The notes under the pieces: generated by a model
What the model saw: only the letters and a program-made list of their open reading frames with translations
Databases searched by the model: none
What the model was told of the DNA's origin: nothing
Position numbers and translations under genes: made by a program
NCBI RefSeq assembly: GCF_036788415.1
Contig: NZ_DAIQNN010000027.1
Coordinates: forward strand, 1 to 37,377
DNA: 37,377 nt
Origin: Rubrimonas sp036788415
Lineage (GTDB): Bacteria > Pseudomonadota > Alphaproteobacteria > Rhodobacterales > Rhodobacteraceae
Direction of reading: 5' to 3'
Shown: piece by piece, positions 23,447 to 31,574 of the stretch
Layout of the letters: each line of letters starts with the position of its first letter
Numbering within the stretch: position 1 is the first letter of the stretch

Positions 23447-24342
23447 GGCGCCCGCGCCAGCACCCAGTCGCGGACGTCCTCCCAGACGGCGCGCCGGCCC
23501 AGATCGCGAAGCAGAAGATGCCAGCCTTCTGAATAGTCCCGCAGATCGGGCGGGCGCGGCAGTTTCGCCGCCACCGCCCGCACATCCGCGTTGTCGACCA
23601 CCTCGTCGCGCGCGCCGAGCGCGATCAGCAGCGGAACCTCCACCGCCCCCGCCGCAGCCTCGGCGCGGTCCATGATGCGCACGAGCCCCTGCATCTCGCG
23701 CGGGGTCGGCTTGGCGAGGTAGAGCGGGTCGGCGGCCAGCGCGCGCAGGGCGGGGACGTTGTCGGAGGCCTGGATGCGAACGATCCCTTCGCCCGAGAGG
23801 CGGCGGTCGGGGATCAGCGTCGTCATCGCCCACATGCCGGCGCGCATGAAGCCGTTGATGTGCGGCCCGCCGCCGATCGCCGGGGCGAGCAGCACGGCGC
23901 CGTCCACCTCCGGCGCCCGTCCCTCGCCGAGCGCGGCCAGCACGACGCCGCCGCCGAGCGAATGGCCGAGCGCGATCAGCGGCAAGTCGGGATGGTCGGC
24001 GCGCGCGGCCCGCGCCTGCGCGGCGAAATCCGAGATCAGCGCCTCGGCGCCGGGCCAGGCGCCGCGGCTGGCGTTGCGCCCGAAGCCGCGCTGGTCGTAG
24101 GCGCGCACTTCGATGCCGGAGGCGGCCCAGAACGGCGCGACCTCGCCCAGCAGCGTCTCGGCGTAGTCGCCATAGCCGTGCACGACGAGCATCACGGCGC
24201 GAACGGGCGGCGCCGCGGGCCAGCGCGCCTGCGCCAGCGCCTCGGCGGGCGCGGCGGAGGCGCCCTCGACCGGCCCGCCCGGCGCGCAGGCGGCGAGCGG
24301 CAGCGCAGCGGCGAGAAGAGCGATGGCGGCGGCGCGGATCAT
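23443..24342 (-). CDS. Lipoprotein alpha/beta hydrolase (monoacylglycerol-lipase-like)
   Basis: A 299-residue serine hydrolase anchored in the membrane as a lipoprotein: the signal ends with lipobox LAAC (Cys19) followed by APGG. The fold is that of monoglyceride lipase/lysophospholipase. The oxyanion loop is VVHGYGDYA, followed by YDQRGFGRNASR. The nucleophile elbow is GHSLGGG, the acid Asp is in ALGARDEVVDN, and His is in EGWHLLLRD. It probably acts on lipids in the envelope. ATG 24342 is required for the lipobox and has AAGGCGGGA upstream; an upstream ATG at 24426 would bury the signal. It lies 88 bp downstream of the HD gene and overlaps the SseB-like gene. Confidence 0.85.
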   Translation of the reverse strand: MIRAAAIALLAAALPLAACAPGGPVEGASAAPAEALAQARWPAAPPVRAVMLVVHGYGDYAETLLGEVAPFWAASGIEVRAYDQRGFGRNASRGAWPGAEALISDFAAQARAARADHPDLPLIALGHSLGGGVVLAALGEGRAPEVDGAVLLAPAIGGGPHINGFMRAGMWAMTTLIPDRRLSGEGIVRIQASDNVPALRALAADPLYLAKPTPREMQGLVRIMDRAEAAAGAVEVPLLIALGARDEVVDNADVRAVAAKLPRPPDLRDYSEGWHLLLRDLGRRAVWEDVRDWVLARAP

Positions 24343-24430
24343 TCCCGCCTTGTCGCGCGGGTCGGCGTCGCGCGCAACGGCGCGCGCCGCCGCAGGGGCG
24401 GTCTCGCCCCCGATCCCACGCTCCATCGCC

Positions 24431-25009
24431 TCACGCGCCTGTCGGAGGCTCGTCGGCGCGTCGCGCCGTCTCGGCGTCGGCGAGCGCGCGCAGCGCCGCC
24501 AGCGTCGGGAAGGCGTCGGCGAGCCCCTTGCCGTAGTCGAGGTTGAAGCGCCAGTCGAAGCCCGGCGCCTGGTCGCCTTCGGCATGGGCCAGCACGGTCT
24601 CCAGCTTGTCGGCGGCGCGCACGAAGCGCGCTTCCGGCGTCCGCGCCGCCTCGTACTCCTCCCAGAGCGCCGTGACGCGCGCCCGCACGCCCTGCGGCGC
24701 CGGGGCGAGCAGGTCAGCGAGGGCTATGCGCTCGGCGGCCTGTTTGGCGACAGGGTCGGGTCGCGTCGAGGCGGGGATGTCGCCGGTCACCGCCTCGGCC
24801 AGGTCGTGCACGAGGCAGAGGGCGAGCGCATGGCCGAGGTCGAGCCCCTCGGGCGCCGCCACCAGCGCGATCAGACCGAGCCGCCAGCTGTGTTCCGCCG
24901 CGCTCTCCCGCCGACCGGCGGGCGTGAGCGTGTTGCGGGGCGTGTCCTTGAGCGCGCTCGCCCGGCGCAGGAAATCGCGTAGGCCCGTCGCATCCGCGCC
25001 GCTTTCCAT
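24431..25009 (-). CDS. HD-domain 5'-nucleotidase-like protein (YfbR/HDDC2 type)
   Basis: A 192-residue HD phosphohydrolase. Metal ligands are visible in order: RRESAAEHSWRLGLIAL (His), CLVHDLAEAVTGDIPAS (His-Asp plus Glu and the GD typical of the YfbR/HDDC2 group), and RFVRAADKLETVLAHAE (final Asp). Members release deoxynucleosides from dNMPs. ATG 25009 is at the conserved start. It is divergent from prfC with only 28 bp between the chosen starts, so its promoter must overlap prfC coding sequence or the start region. It is the first gene of a leftward group with the lipoprotein hydrolase and SseB-like genes. Confidence 0.85.
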   Translation of the reverse strand: MESGADATGLRDFLRRASALKDTPRNTLTPAGRRESAAEHSWRLGLIALVAAPEGLDLGHALALCLVHDLAEAVTGDIPASTRPDPVAKQAAERIALADLLAPAPQGVRARVTALWEEYEAARTPEARFVRAADKLETVLAHAEGDQAPGFDWRFNLDYGKGLADAFPTLAALRALADAETARRADEPPTGA

Positions 25010-25031
25010 GACGCAACTCCTCGCCTATACC
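25003..25031 (+). promoter_or_regulatory. Candidate prfC promoter giving a leaderless mRNA
   Basis: TTTCCA (25003-25008) and TATACC (25026-25031) with a 17-bp spacer. The predicted transcription start, seven bases after the -10 box, coincides with the prfC ATG at 25038. No Shine-Dalgarno sequence is visible before that ATG. Both boxes match at four of six positions. Confidence 0.4.
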
Positions 25032-25037
25032 CCGCCC

Positions 25038-26645
25038 ATGCTCGATCTCGGACATAACGCAGGCCCTCTGCCGCCGGAAGTGGCGCGCCGCCGGACCTTC
25101 GCCATCATCTCGCATCCCGATGCGGGCAAGACGACGCTGACCGAAAAGCTGCTCCTTTACGGCGGCGCGATCCAGATGGCGGGGCAGGTCCGCGCCAAGG
25201 GCGAGGCGCGGCGCACGCGGTCGGACTTCATGAAGATGGAGAAGGAACGCGGCATCTCGGTCTCCGCCTCGGCCATGTCGTTCGACTACGAGGGGCGGTG
25301 GTTCAATCTGGTGGACACGCCGGGCCACGAGGATTTCTCCGAGGACACCTATCGCACGCTGACGGCGGTGGACGCCGCCGTGATGGTGATCGACGGGGCC
25401 AAGGGCGTCGAAAGCCAGACCCGCAAGCTGTTCGAGGTCTGCCGGCTGCGCGACCTGCCGATTCTGACGTTCTGCAACAAGATGGACCGCGAGAGCCGCG
25501 ACACCTTCGAGATCGTCGACGAGATCCAGGAGGCGCTCGCGCTCGATGTGACGCCCGCGAGCTGGCCCATCGGGATGGGGCGCGATTTCCTCGGCGCCTA
25601 TGACATTCTCCACGACCGCATCGAGCTGATGGACCGCGCCGACCGCAACACCCGCGCGCAATCCATCGCAATCGACGGGCTCGACGATCCGAAAGCCGCA
25701 GAAATCCTCCCCGCCGACCGGCTTGAGAAGCTGCGCGAGGAAGTCGAGATGGCGCGGGAACTCCTGCCGCCCTTCGACCGGCAGGCTTTCCTCGAAGGCC
25801 ACATGACGCCGATCTGGTTCGGCTCGGCGATCAACTCCTTCGGCGTGCGCGAGCTGATGCGCGGCATCGCCGACTACGCGCCCCCTCCCCGCTTCCGCGC
25901 CACGGCGACCCGCGAGGTCTCCGCCGCCGAGGAGAAAGTGTCGGGCTTCGTGTTCAAGGTGCAGGCCAACATGGACCCCAAGCACCGCGATCGGGTCGCC
26001 TTCGTGCGGCTGTGCTCGGGTCATTTCGAGCGCGGGATGAAGCTGCACCATGTGCGCACCGCCAAGCCCATGGCGGTCTCAAACCCGATGCTGTTCCTCG
26101 CCTCCGAGCGCGAGATCGCAGAGGACGCGTGGGCCGGCGACATCATCGGCATCCCCAATCACGGCCAGCTGCGCATCGGCGACGCGCTGACCGAGGGCGA
26201 GGATCTGCGCTTCACCGGCATCCCCGCCTTCGCGCCGGAGCTTCTGCAAACCGTGCGCGCGGGCGATCCGATGAAGGCCAAGCATCTCGACAAGGCGCTG
26301 ACCCAGCTCGCCGAGGAAGGCGCGGCCAAGCTGTTCAAACCGGCCATCGGCTCGGGCTGGATCGTGGGGGTGGTGGGCGCGCTGCAGTTCGACGTGATCG
26401 CGAGCCGCATCGAGACCGAATACGGCCTGCCGGTGCGCTTCGAGCCGACGCAGTTCGTCTCGGCGCGCTGGATTTCCGGGCCGAAGGAGAAGCTGGAGGC
26501 CTTCACCTCGGCCAATCGCGGGCAGATGGCGCAGGACCATGACGGCGACCCGGTCTTCATGACCCGCCTGCAATGGGACATCGACCGGGTGGTCCGCGAC
26601 TGGCCGGAGATCGGGCTCAGCGCGACGAAGGAGACGCTGGCCTAG
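25038..26645 (+). CDS. prfC: Peptide chain release factor 3
   Basis: A 535-residue translational GTPase that removes RF1/RF2 from the ribosome after termination. G-domain motifs are in order: G1 SHPDAGKTTLTEKLL (about 23-37), the GISVSASAMSF switch region, G3 DTPGHEDF, G4 NKMD, and the RF3-specific block REVSAAEEKVSGFVFKVQANMDPKHRDR. The C-terminal domain includes PAIGSGWIVGVVGALQFDVI. Full length for the family. ATG 25038 begins at the usual N-terminus; an upstream in-frame ATG at 25008 would overlap the divergent gene's start codon. A likely intrinsic terminator follows at 26671. Confidence 0.96.
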   Translation: MLDLGHNAGPLPPEVARRRTFAIISHPDAGKTTLTEKLLLYGGAIQMAGQVRAKGEARRTRSDFMKMEKERGISVSASAMSFDYEGRWFNLVDTPGHEDFSEDTYRTLTAVDAAVMVIDGAKGVESQTRKLFEVCRLRDLPILTFCNKMDRESRDTFEIVDEIQEALALDVTPASWPIGMGRDFLGAYDILHDRIELMDRADRNTRAQSIAIDGLDDPKAAEILPADRLEKLREEVEMARELLPPFDRQAFLEGHMTPIWFGSAINSFGVRELMRGIADYAPPPRFRATATREVSAAEEKVSGFVFKVQANMDPKHRDRVAFVRLCSGHFERGMKLHHVRTAKPMAVSNPMLFLASEREIAEDAWAGDIIGIPNHGQLRIGDALTEGEDLRFTGIPAFAPELLQTVRAGDPMKAKHLDKALTQLAEEGAAKLFKPAIGSGWIVGVVGALQFDVIASRIETEYGLPVRFEPTQFVSARWISGPKEKLEAFTSANRGQMAQDHDGDPVFMTRLQWDIDRVVRDWPEIGLSATKETLA

Positions 26646-26670
26646 AGCCGAGATCGACTTGGGAGGAGCG

Positions 26671-26697
26671 GGTCCTAGGTAAGGACCGTTGTTTCTA
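26671..26697 (+). terminator. Probable intrinsic terminator of prfC
   Basis: Stem GGTCCT (26671-26676) and AGGACC (26682-26687), loop AGGTA, followed by GTTGTTTCT. The T-rich run is imperfect but lies directly after the stem, 26 bp past the prfC stop and in the convergent gap before the permease operon ends. Confidence 0.5.
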
Positions 26698-26761
26698 AAG
26701 GACGAATTCTGGTTAACTGGGTGGTTCAGGTCGGCTTGCGCTCTGGCGCCCCTCTCCCGCG

Positions 26762-27703
26762 TCAGCCCGGCGACATGCCCCGCAGCCGCTCGGAGCGCCG
26801 GCGCAGCACCTCCACCGTCGCCAGCAGCAGGATCGAGACGATCACGAGGATCGTCGCCACGGCGAGGATGGTGGGCGAGATCTGCTCGCGGATGCCCGAC
26901 CACATCTGCCGCGGCACCGTCACCTGCTGGGGGCCGGCGAGAAACAGCACCGCCACCACCTCGTCGAAGGAGGTGATGAAGGCGAACAGGCCGCCCGACA
27001 CGACGCCCGGCAGGATCAGCGGCATCTGCACCTTGAAGAAGGTCGTGACGGGGTTGGCGCCGAGGCTGGCGGCGGCGCGGGTGAGGCTGCGGTCGAAGCC
27101 CGAGAGCGTCGCGGTCACGGTGATGATGACGAAGGGCGTGCCGAGCACCGCATGGGCGAGGATCACCTTCACATAGCCCATCGCGGTGGGGTCGGCGCCG
27201 AGCGCCTCGAACCATGCGCCGGTGCGCGAGAAGGCGAAGAACAGTCCGGCGGCGGTGATCACCAGCGGCACGATCATCGGCGAGATCAGGATCGACATGA
27301 TCAGCCCGCGATACGGCATCTCGGACCGGCTGAGCCCGATGGCCGCCAGCGTTCCGAGCACGGTGGCGATGGCGGTCGCCCAGAAGCCGATGAAGAAGCT
27401 GTTGCGCAGGGCCCGCACCCATTGCGCGTTCGCCCACATGTCGGCGAACCATGCGGCGCCGTCCGGCTCGTCGGGCCGCAGCATCCCGAATTCGAGGATG
27501 TTGCGATACCAGCGCGTCGACCACGCCTCGGGGTCGAAAGCGAGCATCCCCGGCGTGAAGCTGAAATAGGGCTCGGCGTTGAAGCTGAGGGGCACGATCA
27601 CGAGGATCGGCGCGATCAGGAACAGGAAGATCAGCGCGCAGAGCGCCCGGAAGCTCCAGTACCAGACGCGCTCGCCGGTCGATGCGTAGGGCGGAAGCGC
27701 CAT
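26762..27703 (-). CDS. ABC transporter permease (PotC type)
   Basis: A 313-residue inner-membrane permease with six predicted helices, part of a spermidine/putrescine-type importer. The ATPase-contacting EAA loop is FDRSLTRAAASLGANPVTTFFKVQMPLILPGVVSGG (about 210-245), with the conserved A-x-x-LG and P. Helix blocks include RALCALIFLFLIAPILVIVPLSF, FIGFWATAIATVLGTLAAIGLSR and ILISPMIVPLVITAAGLFFAF. It starts 3 bp after the stop of the other permease gene and is last in the four-gene operon. Its end converges on prfC. The substrate class is inferred from family resemblance and neighbours. Confidence 0.92.
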   Translation of the reverse strand: MALPPYASTGERVWYWSFRALCALIFLFLIAPILVIVPLSFNAEPYFSFTPGMLAFDPEAWSTRWYRNILEFGMLRPDEPDGAAWFADMWANAQWVRALRNSFFIGFWATAIATVLGTLAAIGLSRSEMPYRGLIMSILISPMIVPLVITAAGLFFAFSRTGAWFEALGADPTAMGYVKVILAHAVLGTPFVIITVTATLSGFDRSLTRAAASLGANPVTTFFKVQMPLILPGVVSGGLFAFITSFDEVVAVLFLAGPQQVTVPRQMWSGIREQISPTILAVATILVIVSILLLATVEVLRRRSERLRGMSPG

Positions 27704-27706
27704 GAC

Positions 27707-28990
27707 CTATCCCAGCTTCACGTTGTCGATGCCGATCAGGCGCTGATAGACGGCGTAGAGGATCAGCACGCCAGCCAGCAGGATGCCGCCGAGCGCCGCC
27801 GCCAGCGACCAGTTGAGCGAGCGCTCCATGTGGAAGGCGATGAAGTTCGAGATCATCGTGCCGCTCTGCCCACCGACCAGCGCCGGGGTGATGTAGTAGC
27901 CGATGGCGAGGATGAAGACGAGCAGCGCGCCTGCGCCGATGCCGGGCACGGTCTGCGGGAAATACACCCGCCAGAACGCGGTCCAGTTCGAGGCGCCGAG
28001 GCTCTTGGCGGCGCGCAGATAGGTCGGCGGGATGGTCTTCATCACAGAATAGAGCGGCAGGATCATGAAGGGCAGCAGGATGTGCGTCATCGCCACCAGC
28101 GTGCCGGTCTTGTTGTAGATCATCGAGAAGCGGTTGGCGTCCGACGTCACGCCGCTCCAGACCATCAGGTCGTTGATCACGCCCTGCGATTGCAAGAGCG
28201 CGATCCACGCGGTCGTGCGCACGAGCAGCGAGGTCCAGAACGGCAGCAGCACGAGGATCAGCAGCAAATTGGCCGTGCGCAGCGGCAGGTTGGCGAGCAG
28301 CCACGCCACCGGATAGCCGAGAATGAGGCAGAGGATGGTCACCGCCAGCGAGATCTCCAGCGTGCGCAGGAACAGGCTGACATGGATGCGCTGCTCGGGA
28401 GGGGCCTGAACCACCTCGCCCTGCGCCGTCACCGTGCGGTCGAGCGCGGCGGCGTAGAAGGCGCCGGTGAGCGATTTCGAGGCGACTTTCATCGCCTCCC
28501 ATGTCGCCATCTCGCCCCATTTCGCGTCTTCGGCGATCAGCGCGTCGCGATAGGGGGGCTCCATCCGGTCGACGCGCCGGGCGGTGGAGGTGAAGAGCGA
28601 GCGCGTCCCCGACAGCTCGCGGTTCACCCGCGTGGCCACTTGCCCGATGGTGCGGTCCTCGCGGGTCCGCAAAAGGTCGGCGTGCAGCGCGGCGAACATC
28701 GCCTCCGTGGGCTCCGAACGCGCGTCCCAGTCGCGCAGCATCGGGGTCAGGTTCGGCATGAGCAGCGCGAAAGTCGGGTTGTGGACGCCCTGCGCCATCA
28801 GCGCGGCGATGGGCGCGACGAAGACCAGCAGGATGAACAGCAGGAGCGGCGCGACCAGCGCGAAGGCGCGCAGCCGCACGCGCCGCTGCGCCTGGGCGAG
28901 CCGGCGCTTGAGGGGCTGGCCGTCCACCGTCAGCGGCGCGGCGCGGGCGGGCGCCGGGCGGGGCGCGGAAGGCAGGGCGGCGTCGGCCAT
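27707..28990 (-). CDS. ABC transporter permease (PotB type, long periplasmic insert)
   Basis: A 427-residue permease, longer than PotB (about 285) because some 140 residues lie between helix 1 (about 42-65, FALVAPLLLFILLVFVAPI) and helix 2 (about 205-228, LEISLAVTILCLILGYPVAWL). This insert is predicted periplasmic and is a known form in the putative spermidine/putrescine group of Rhodobacterales. The EAA loop is PPTYLRAAKSLGASNWTAFWRVYFPQTVPGIGAG. A Pro/Ala-rich cytosolic N-terminus precedes helix 1. ATG 28990 follows an AGGAGG-type site. A perfect 11-bp stem-loop separates it from the binding-protein gene upstream. Confidence 0.9.
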   Translation of the reverse strand: MADAALPSAPRPAPARAAPLTVDGQPLKRRLAQAQRRVRLRAFALVAPLLLFILLVFVAPIAALMAQGVHNPTFALLMPNLTPMLRDWDARSEPTEAMFAALHADLLRTREDRTIGQVATRVNRELSGTRSLFTSTARRVDRMEPPYRDALIAEDAKWGEMATWEAMKVASKSLTGAFYAAALDRTVTAQGEVVQAPPEQRIHVSLFLRTLEISLAVTILCLILGYPVAWLLANLPLRTANLLLILVLLPFWTSLLVRTTAWIALLQSQGVINDLMVWSGVTSDANRFSMIYNKTGTLVAMTHILLPFMILPLYSVMKTIPPTYLRAAKSLGASNWTAFWRVYFPQTVPGIGAGALLVFILAIGYYITPALVGGQSGTMISNFIAFHMERSLNWSLAAALGGILLAGVLILYAVYQRLIGIDNVKLG

Positions 28991-29010
28991 CGGGCGGGCC
29001 TCCTGAGGGA

Positions 29011-29038
29011 GCGCGCCGCCCCGGACAGGGCGGCGCGC
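29011..29038 (-). repeat. Intercistronic stem-loop between binding protein and permease genes
   Basis: Perfect inverted repeat, arms 29011-29021 (GCGCGCCGCCC) and 29028-29038 (GGGCGGCGCGC), 6-nt loop, beginning 10 nt after the binding-protein stop in the leftward transcript. No T-run follows. Its place matches the malE-malF situation, where a hairpin raises the level of binding-protein mRNA relative to permease mRNA. Confidence 0.65.
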
Positions 29039-29048
29039 AAGTTCCAGC

Positions 29049-30134
29049 TTACTGGGCGAGCCAGGCGGCGAAGCGCTCGTTCAGCTCGTCGGTGTTGTCT
29101 GCCCAGAACTCGTAGCCCGAGACGATGGCGTTGCTCATGTTGGCCGGGTTGGTCGGCATGTGCGGCCCCATCTCGGTCACGCCGTCCTGATAGAGGCCGA
29201 CCATCGGCGCCGAGGAGAGGCGCGCCGGGCCGTAGGCGATCCACTTGGCCTGATCGGCCAACCGCTGCGTGTCGGTCGAGAACTTGATGAATTCGAGCGC
29301 GTTCTCCTTGTTCGGCGCGCCTTTGGGGATGATCCAGAGGTCGAAATCGAGGATCTGGCCGTCCCAGACGATCTGCATCGGCTTGTTCTCGGCGACCTGG
29401 GCGTTGAAGATGCGCCCGTTATAGGCGGTCGTCATCACCACTTCGCCGTCGGCGAGAAGCTGCGGGGCCTGCGCGCCCGTCTCCCACCAGACGATGCTGT
29501 CCTTGATGCTCTCGATCTTGGCGAAGGCGCGGGCGACGCCCTCTTCCGTCTCAAGCACGTCGTAGACCTCCGCCGCCGGCACGCCGTCGGCCATCAGCGC
29601 GAATTCGAGATTGGCCTTGGGGATCTTGCGCATGCCGCGCTTGCCGGGGAACTTCTCGAGATCGAAGAAATCCGCCGCCGTGGTCGGGCCCTCGGGGAAC
29701 ACGGTGGTGTCGTAGGCGTAGACATGCGCCCAGACGATGCTGGCGACCGAGCACTCGTTGAGCGCGCCCTCGATGAAGTCCTCGGTGGCGGGCGTGCCGT
29801 CCGGCGCGGGGGGCAGCATCGAATGGTCGAGCGGCTCGATCAGGCCCTCGTCGCACAGGCGCACGGCGTCGGACAGCTCGATGTCGATCAGATCCCAGGT
29901 GACGTTTCCGGCCTCGACCTGCGCCTTGATGGGCGCGGCGGAGCCGTCATAGTCCACCGAGATGATGGTCTTGCCGGTCATCTCCATCCACGGCTTGTGG
30001 TAGGCCTCGACCTGGCTCTTGGTGTAGGCGCCGCCCCAGGACACGACCGTGAGGTCGGCGGCGAGCGCCGGGGCGGCGACCAGCGCCGTGCTCAGCGCGA
30101 GCGCCGAGGCGATGCGGGGGAAGTTCAGACTCAT
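29049..30134 (-). CDS. Periplasmic substrate-binding protein (PotD-like)
   Basis: A 361-residue extracellular solute-binding protein of the spermidine/putrescine family. The signal peptide ends PALA|AD at residue 25. The mature start LTVVSWGGAYTKSQVEAYHKP is characteristic, followed by WDLIDIELSDAVRLCDEGLIEPLD, then the SVASIVWAHVYAYDTTVFPEGPTT hinge block and IPKGAPNKENALEFIKFSTD. Two cysteines (in VRLCDEG and NECSVAS) may pair in the periplasm. ATG 30134 has GGGAG upstream. It lies 86 bp after the ATPase gene and before the two permease genes. The exact ligand cannot be told; opines or other cationic compounds are alternatives. Confidence 0.92.
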   Translation of the reverse strand: MSLNFPRIASALALSTALVAAPALAADLTVVSWGGAYTKSQVEAYHKPWMEMTGKTIISVDYDGSAAPIKAQVEAGNVTWDLIDIELSDAVRLCDEGLIEPLDHSMLPPAPDGTPATEDFIEGALNECSVASIVWAHVYAYDTTVFPEGPTTAADFFDLEKFPGKRGMRKIPKANLEFALMADGVPAAEVYDVLETEEGVARAFAKIESIKDSIVWWETGAQAPQLLADGEVVMTTAYNGRIFNAQVAENKPMQIVWDGQILDFDLWIIPKGAPNKENALEFIKFSTDTQRLADQAKWIAYGPARLSSAPMVGLYQDGVTEMGPHMPTNPANMSNAIVSGYEFWADNTDELNERFAAWLAQ

Positions 30135-30220
30135 TGCAGTCTCCCTGTTGTGCGGCCCGGGCGCGCCCGGAGCCTGTTGCGCGCGCGTCCGCCGCCGCGG
30201 GCGCGCCGATGCGAAATTCT

Positions 30221-31303
30221 CTAGATCGGATCGAGCGCGCGGCAATCCTCCACGCGCCAGCCGATGGCGGTCGCCTCGCCCACGCGCAACTGCGCATGCG
30301 CCGGGGTGTTGGGCACTTTGACGATGAAGTCCTCATGGCCGAGCACGTTCATGCGGCAGCGGATGTGGTCGCCGTGATAGATCAGCTCCAGCACCTTGCC
30401 CGTCAGCCCGCCCTCGCCGACCGTCACCCGCTCGGGCCGGATCGAGAGCATGGTGCGCTCGCCGGGGCGCGACGCCTTGACCGGCAGCGCCAGCCCTTCG
30501 CCGCCGCCGTCGATCTCGACGCGCACGGCGCCGTTCTCGGCGGCGCGGACGATCCCGTGCAGCTTGTTGTTCTCGCCGATGAACTGCGCGACGAAGGAGT
30601 TCTCGGGCTTCTCGTAGAGCGTCGCGGGCGCGGCGAGCTGCTGGATGACGCCTTCGTTGAACACGGCGATCCGGTCAGACATCGTCAGCGCCTCGGACTG
30701 GTCGTGCGTGACATAGACGACCGTGACGCCGAGGCTCTGGTGGATGTGCTTGATCTCGTACTGCATGTGCTCGCGCAGCTGCTTGTCGAGCGCGCCGAGC
30801 GGTTCGTCCATCAGCACCAGATCCGGCTCGAACACCAGCGCGCGGGCCAGCGCGATGCGCTGCTGCTGGCCGCCCGAAAGCTGCGCGGGGCGGCGACCGC
30901 CGAAGTCGCGCATCTGCACCATGTCGAGCGCGCGGGCGACCTTGGCCTCGGTCTCGGCGCGGCTCATCCGGCGCACCTGCAGCGGGAAGGCGAGGTTCTC
31001 GTTCACCGTCATGTGCGGGAACAGCGCGTAGTTCTGGAACACCATGCCGATGCCGCGCTTGTGCGGCGGGACCTGGTTGATCGGCCGCCCCGCCAGCCGG
31101 ATGTCGCCATGCGTCGCGGTCTCGAAGCCCGCCAGCATCATCAGGCAGGTCGTCTTGCCGGAACCCGAGGGGCCGAGCATCGTCAGGAACTCGCCCTTGC
31201 CGATGGCCAGGTTGAGATCCTTAACGACGAGCGTCTCGCCGTCGTAGCTCTTCTGGACGCGATCGAACACGACGAACGGCGTCGCGTCGGCGGTGTCGGC
31301 CAT
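30221..31303 (-). CDS. ABC transporter ATPase (PotA type)
   Basis: A 360-residue cytosolic ATPase that powers the importer encoded downstream. Walker A is MLGPSGSGKTTCL (about 43-55), Q-loop MVFQNYALFPHMTV, signature LSGGQQQRIALARAL, Walker B LVLMDEPLGALD, and the switch His in VVYVTHDQSEALTMSDR. A TOBE-type regulatory domain fills the last ~110 residues. ATG 31303 has AGGGAAG nearby and begins the family N-terminus; the open frame upstream is not protein-like. It is the first gene of the leftward operon ATPase, binding protein, permease, permease. It is divergent from a LysR regulator 271 bp away, which may control it. Confidence 0.94.
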   Translation of the reverse strand: MADTADATPFVVFDRVQKSYDGETLVVKDLNLAIGKGEFLTMLGPSGSGKTTCLMMLAGFETATHGDIRLAGRPINQVPPHKRGIGMVFQNYALFPHMTVNENLAFPLQVRRMSRAETEAKVARALDMVQMRDFGGRRPAQLSGGQQQRIALARALVFEPDLVLMDEPLGALDKQLREHMQYEIKHIHQSLGVTVVYVTHDQSEALTMSDRIAVFNEGVIQQLAAPATLYEKPENSFVAQFIGENNKLHGIVRAAENGAVRVEIDGGGEGLALPVKASRPGERTMLSIRPERVTVGEGGLTGKVLELIYHGDHIRCRMNVLGHEDFIVKVPNTPAHAQLRVGEATAIGWRVEDCRALDPI

Positions 31304-31506
31304 GGACTTCCCTGTCGGCTCCGGCGCTCTGCGGCGCGTCCGGGGAGAGTAAGCGCCCGAGGCCCGCGCGAACAAGAGGCGGCGCCGGTTTTCGCGCCGC
31401 GAAGGCCGGATTGCCCGGTCCGAGGGCCCTCCCGCGCCCGAAAGAGCGCGGTTTCGGCGCCGGAGACCCTGCATTCGACCGAATTTTGCGCCCAACCACC
31501 CGTTCG

Positions 31507-31522
31507 CCCCATTGCAACGGGG
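31507..31522. promoter_or_regulatory. Palindrome upstream of lysR (possible operator)
   Basis: CCCCATTGCAACGGGG, a 16-bp inverted repeat with one mismatched pair, 53 bp upstream of the lysR start in the divergent region with the ABC operon. The core ATTGCAAC contains the fully symmetric TTGCAA. Position suits autoregulation by the LysR protein, but the motif has not been matched to a known site. Confidence 0.35.
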
Positions 31523-31574
31523 TATCCGCGCGCCAGCTATCGTTTCGCGAAAGGACAGCAGGGGTTTCTTATCG

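Noticed and set aside
25008..25037. Upstream ATG as prfC start
   Set aside because: It adds ten residues not typical of RF3, has no Shine-Dalgarno, and overlaps the start codon of the divergent HD gene.
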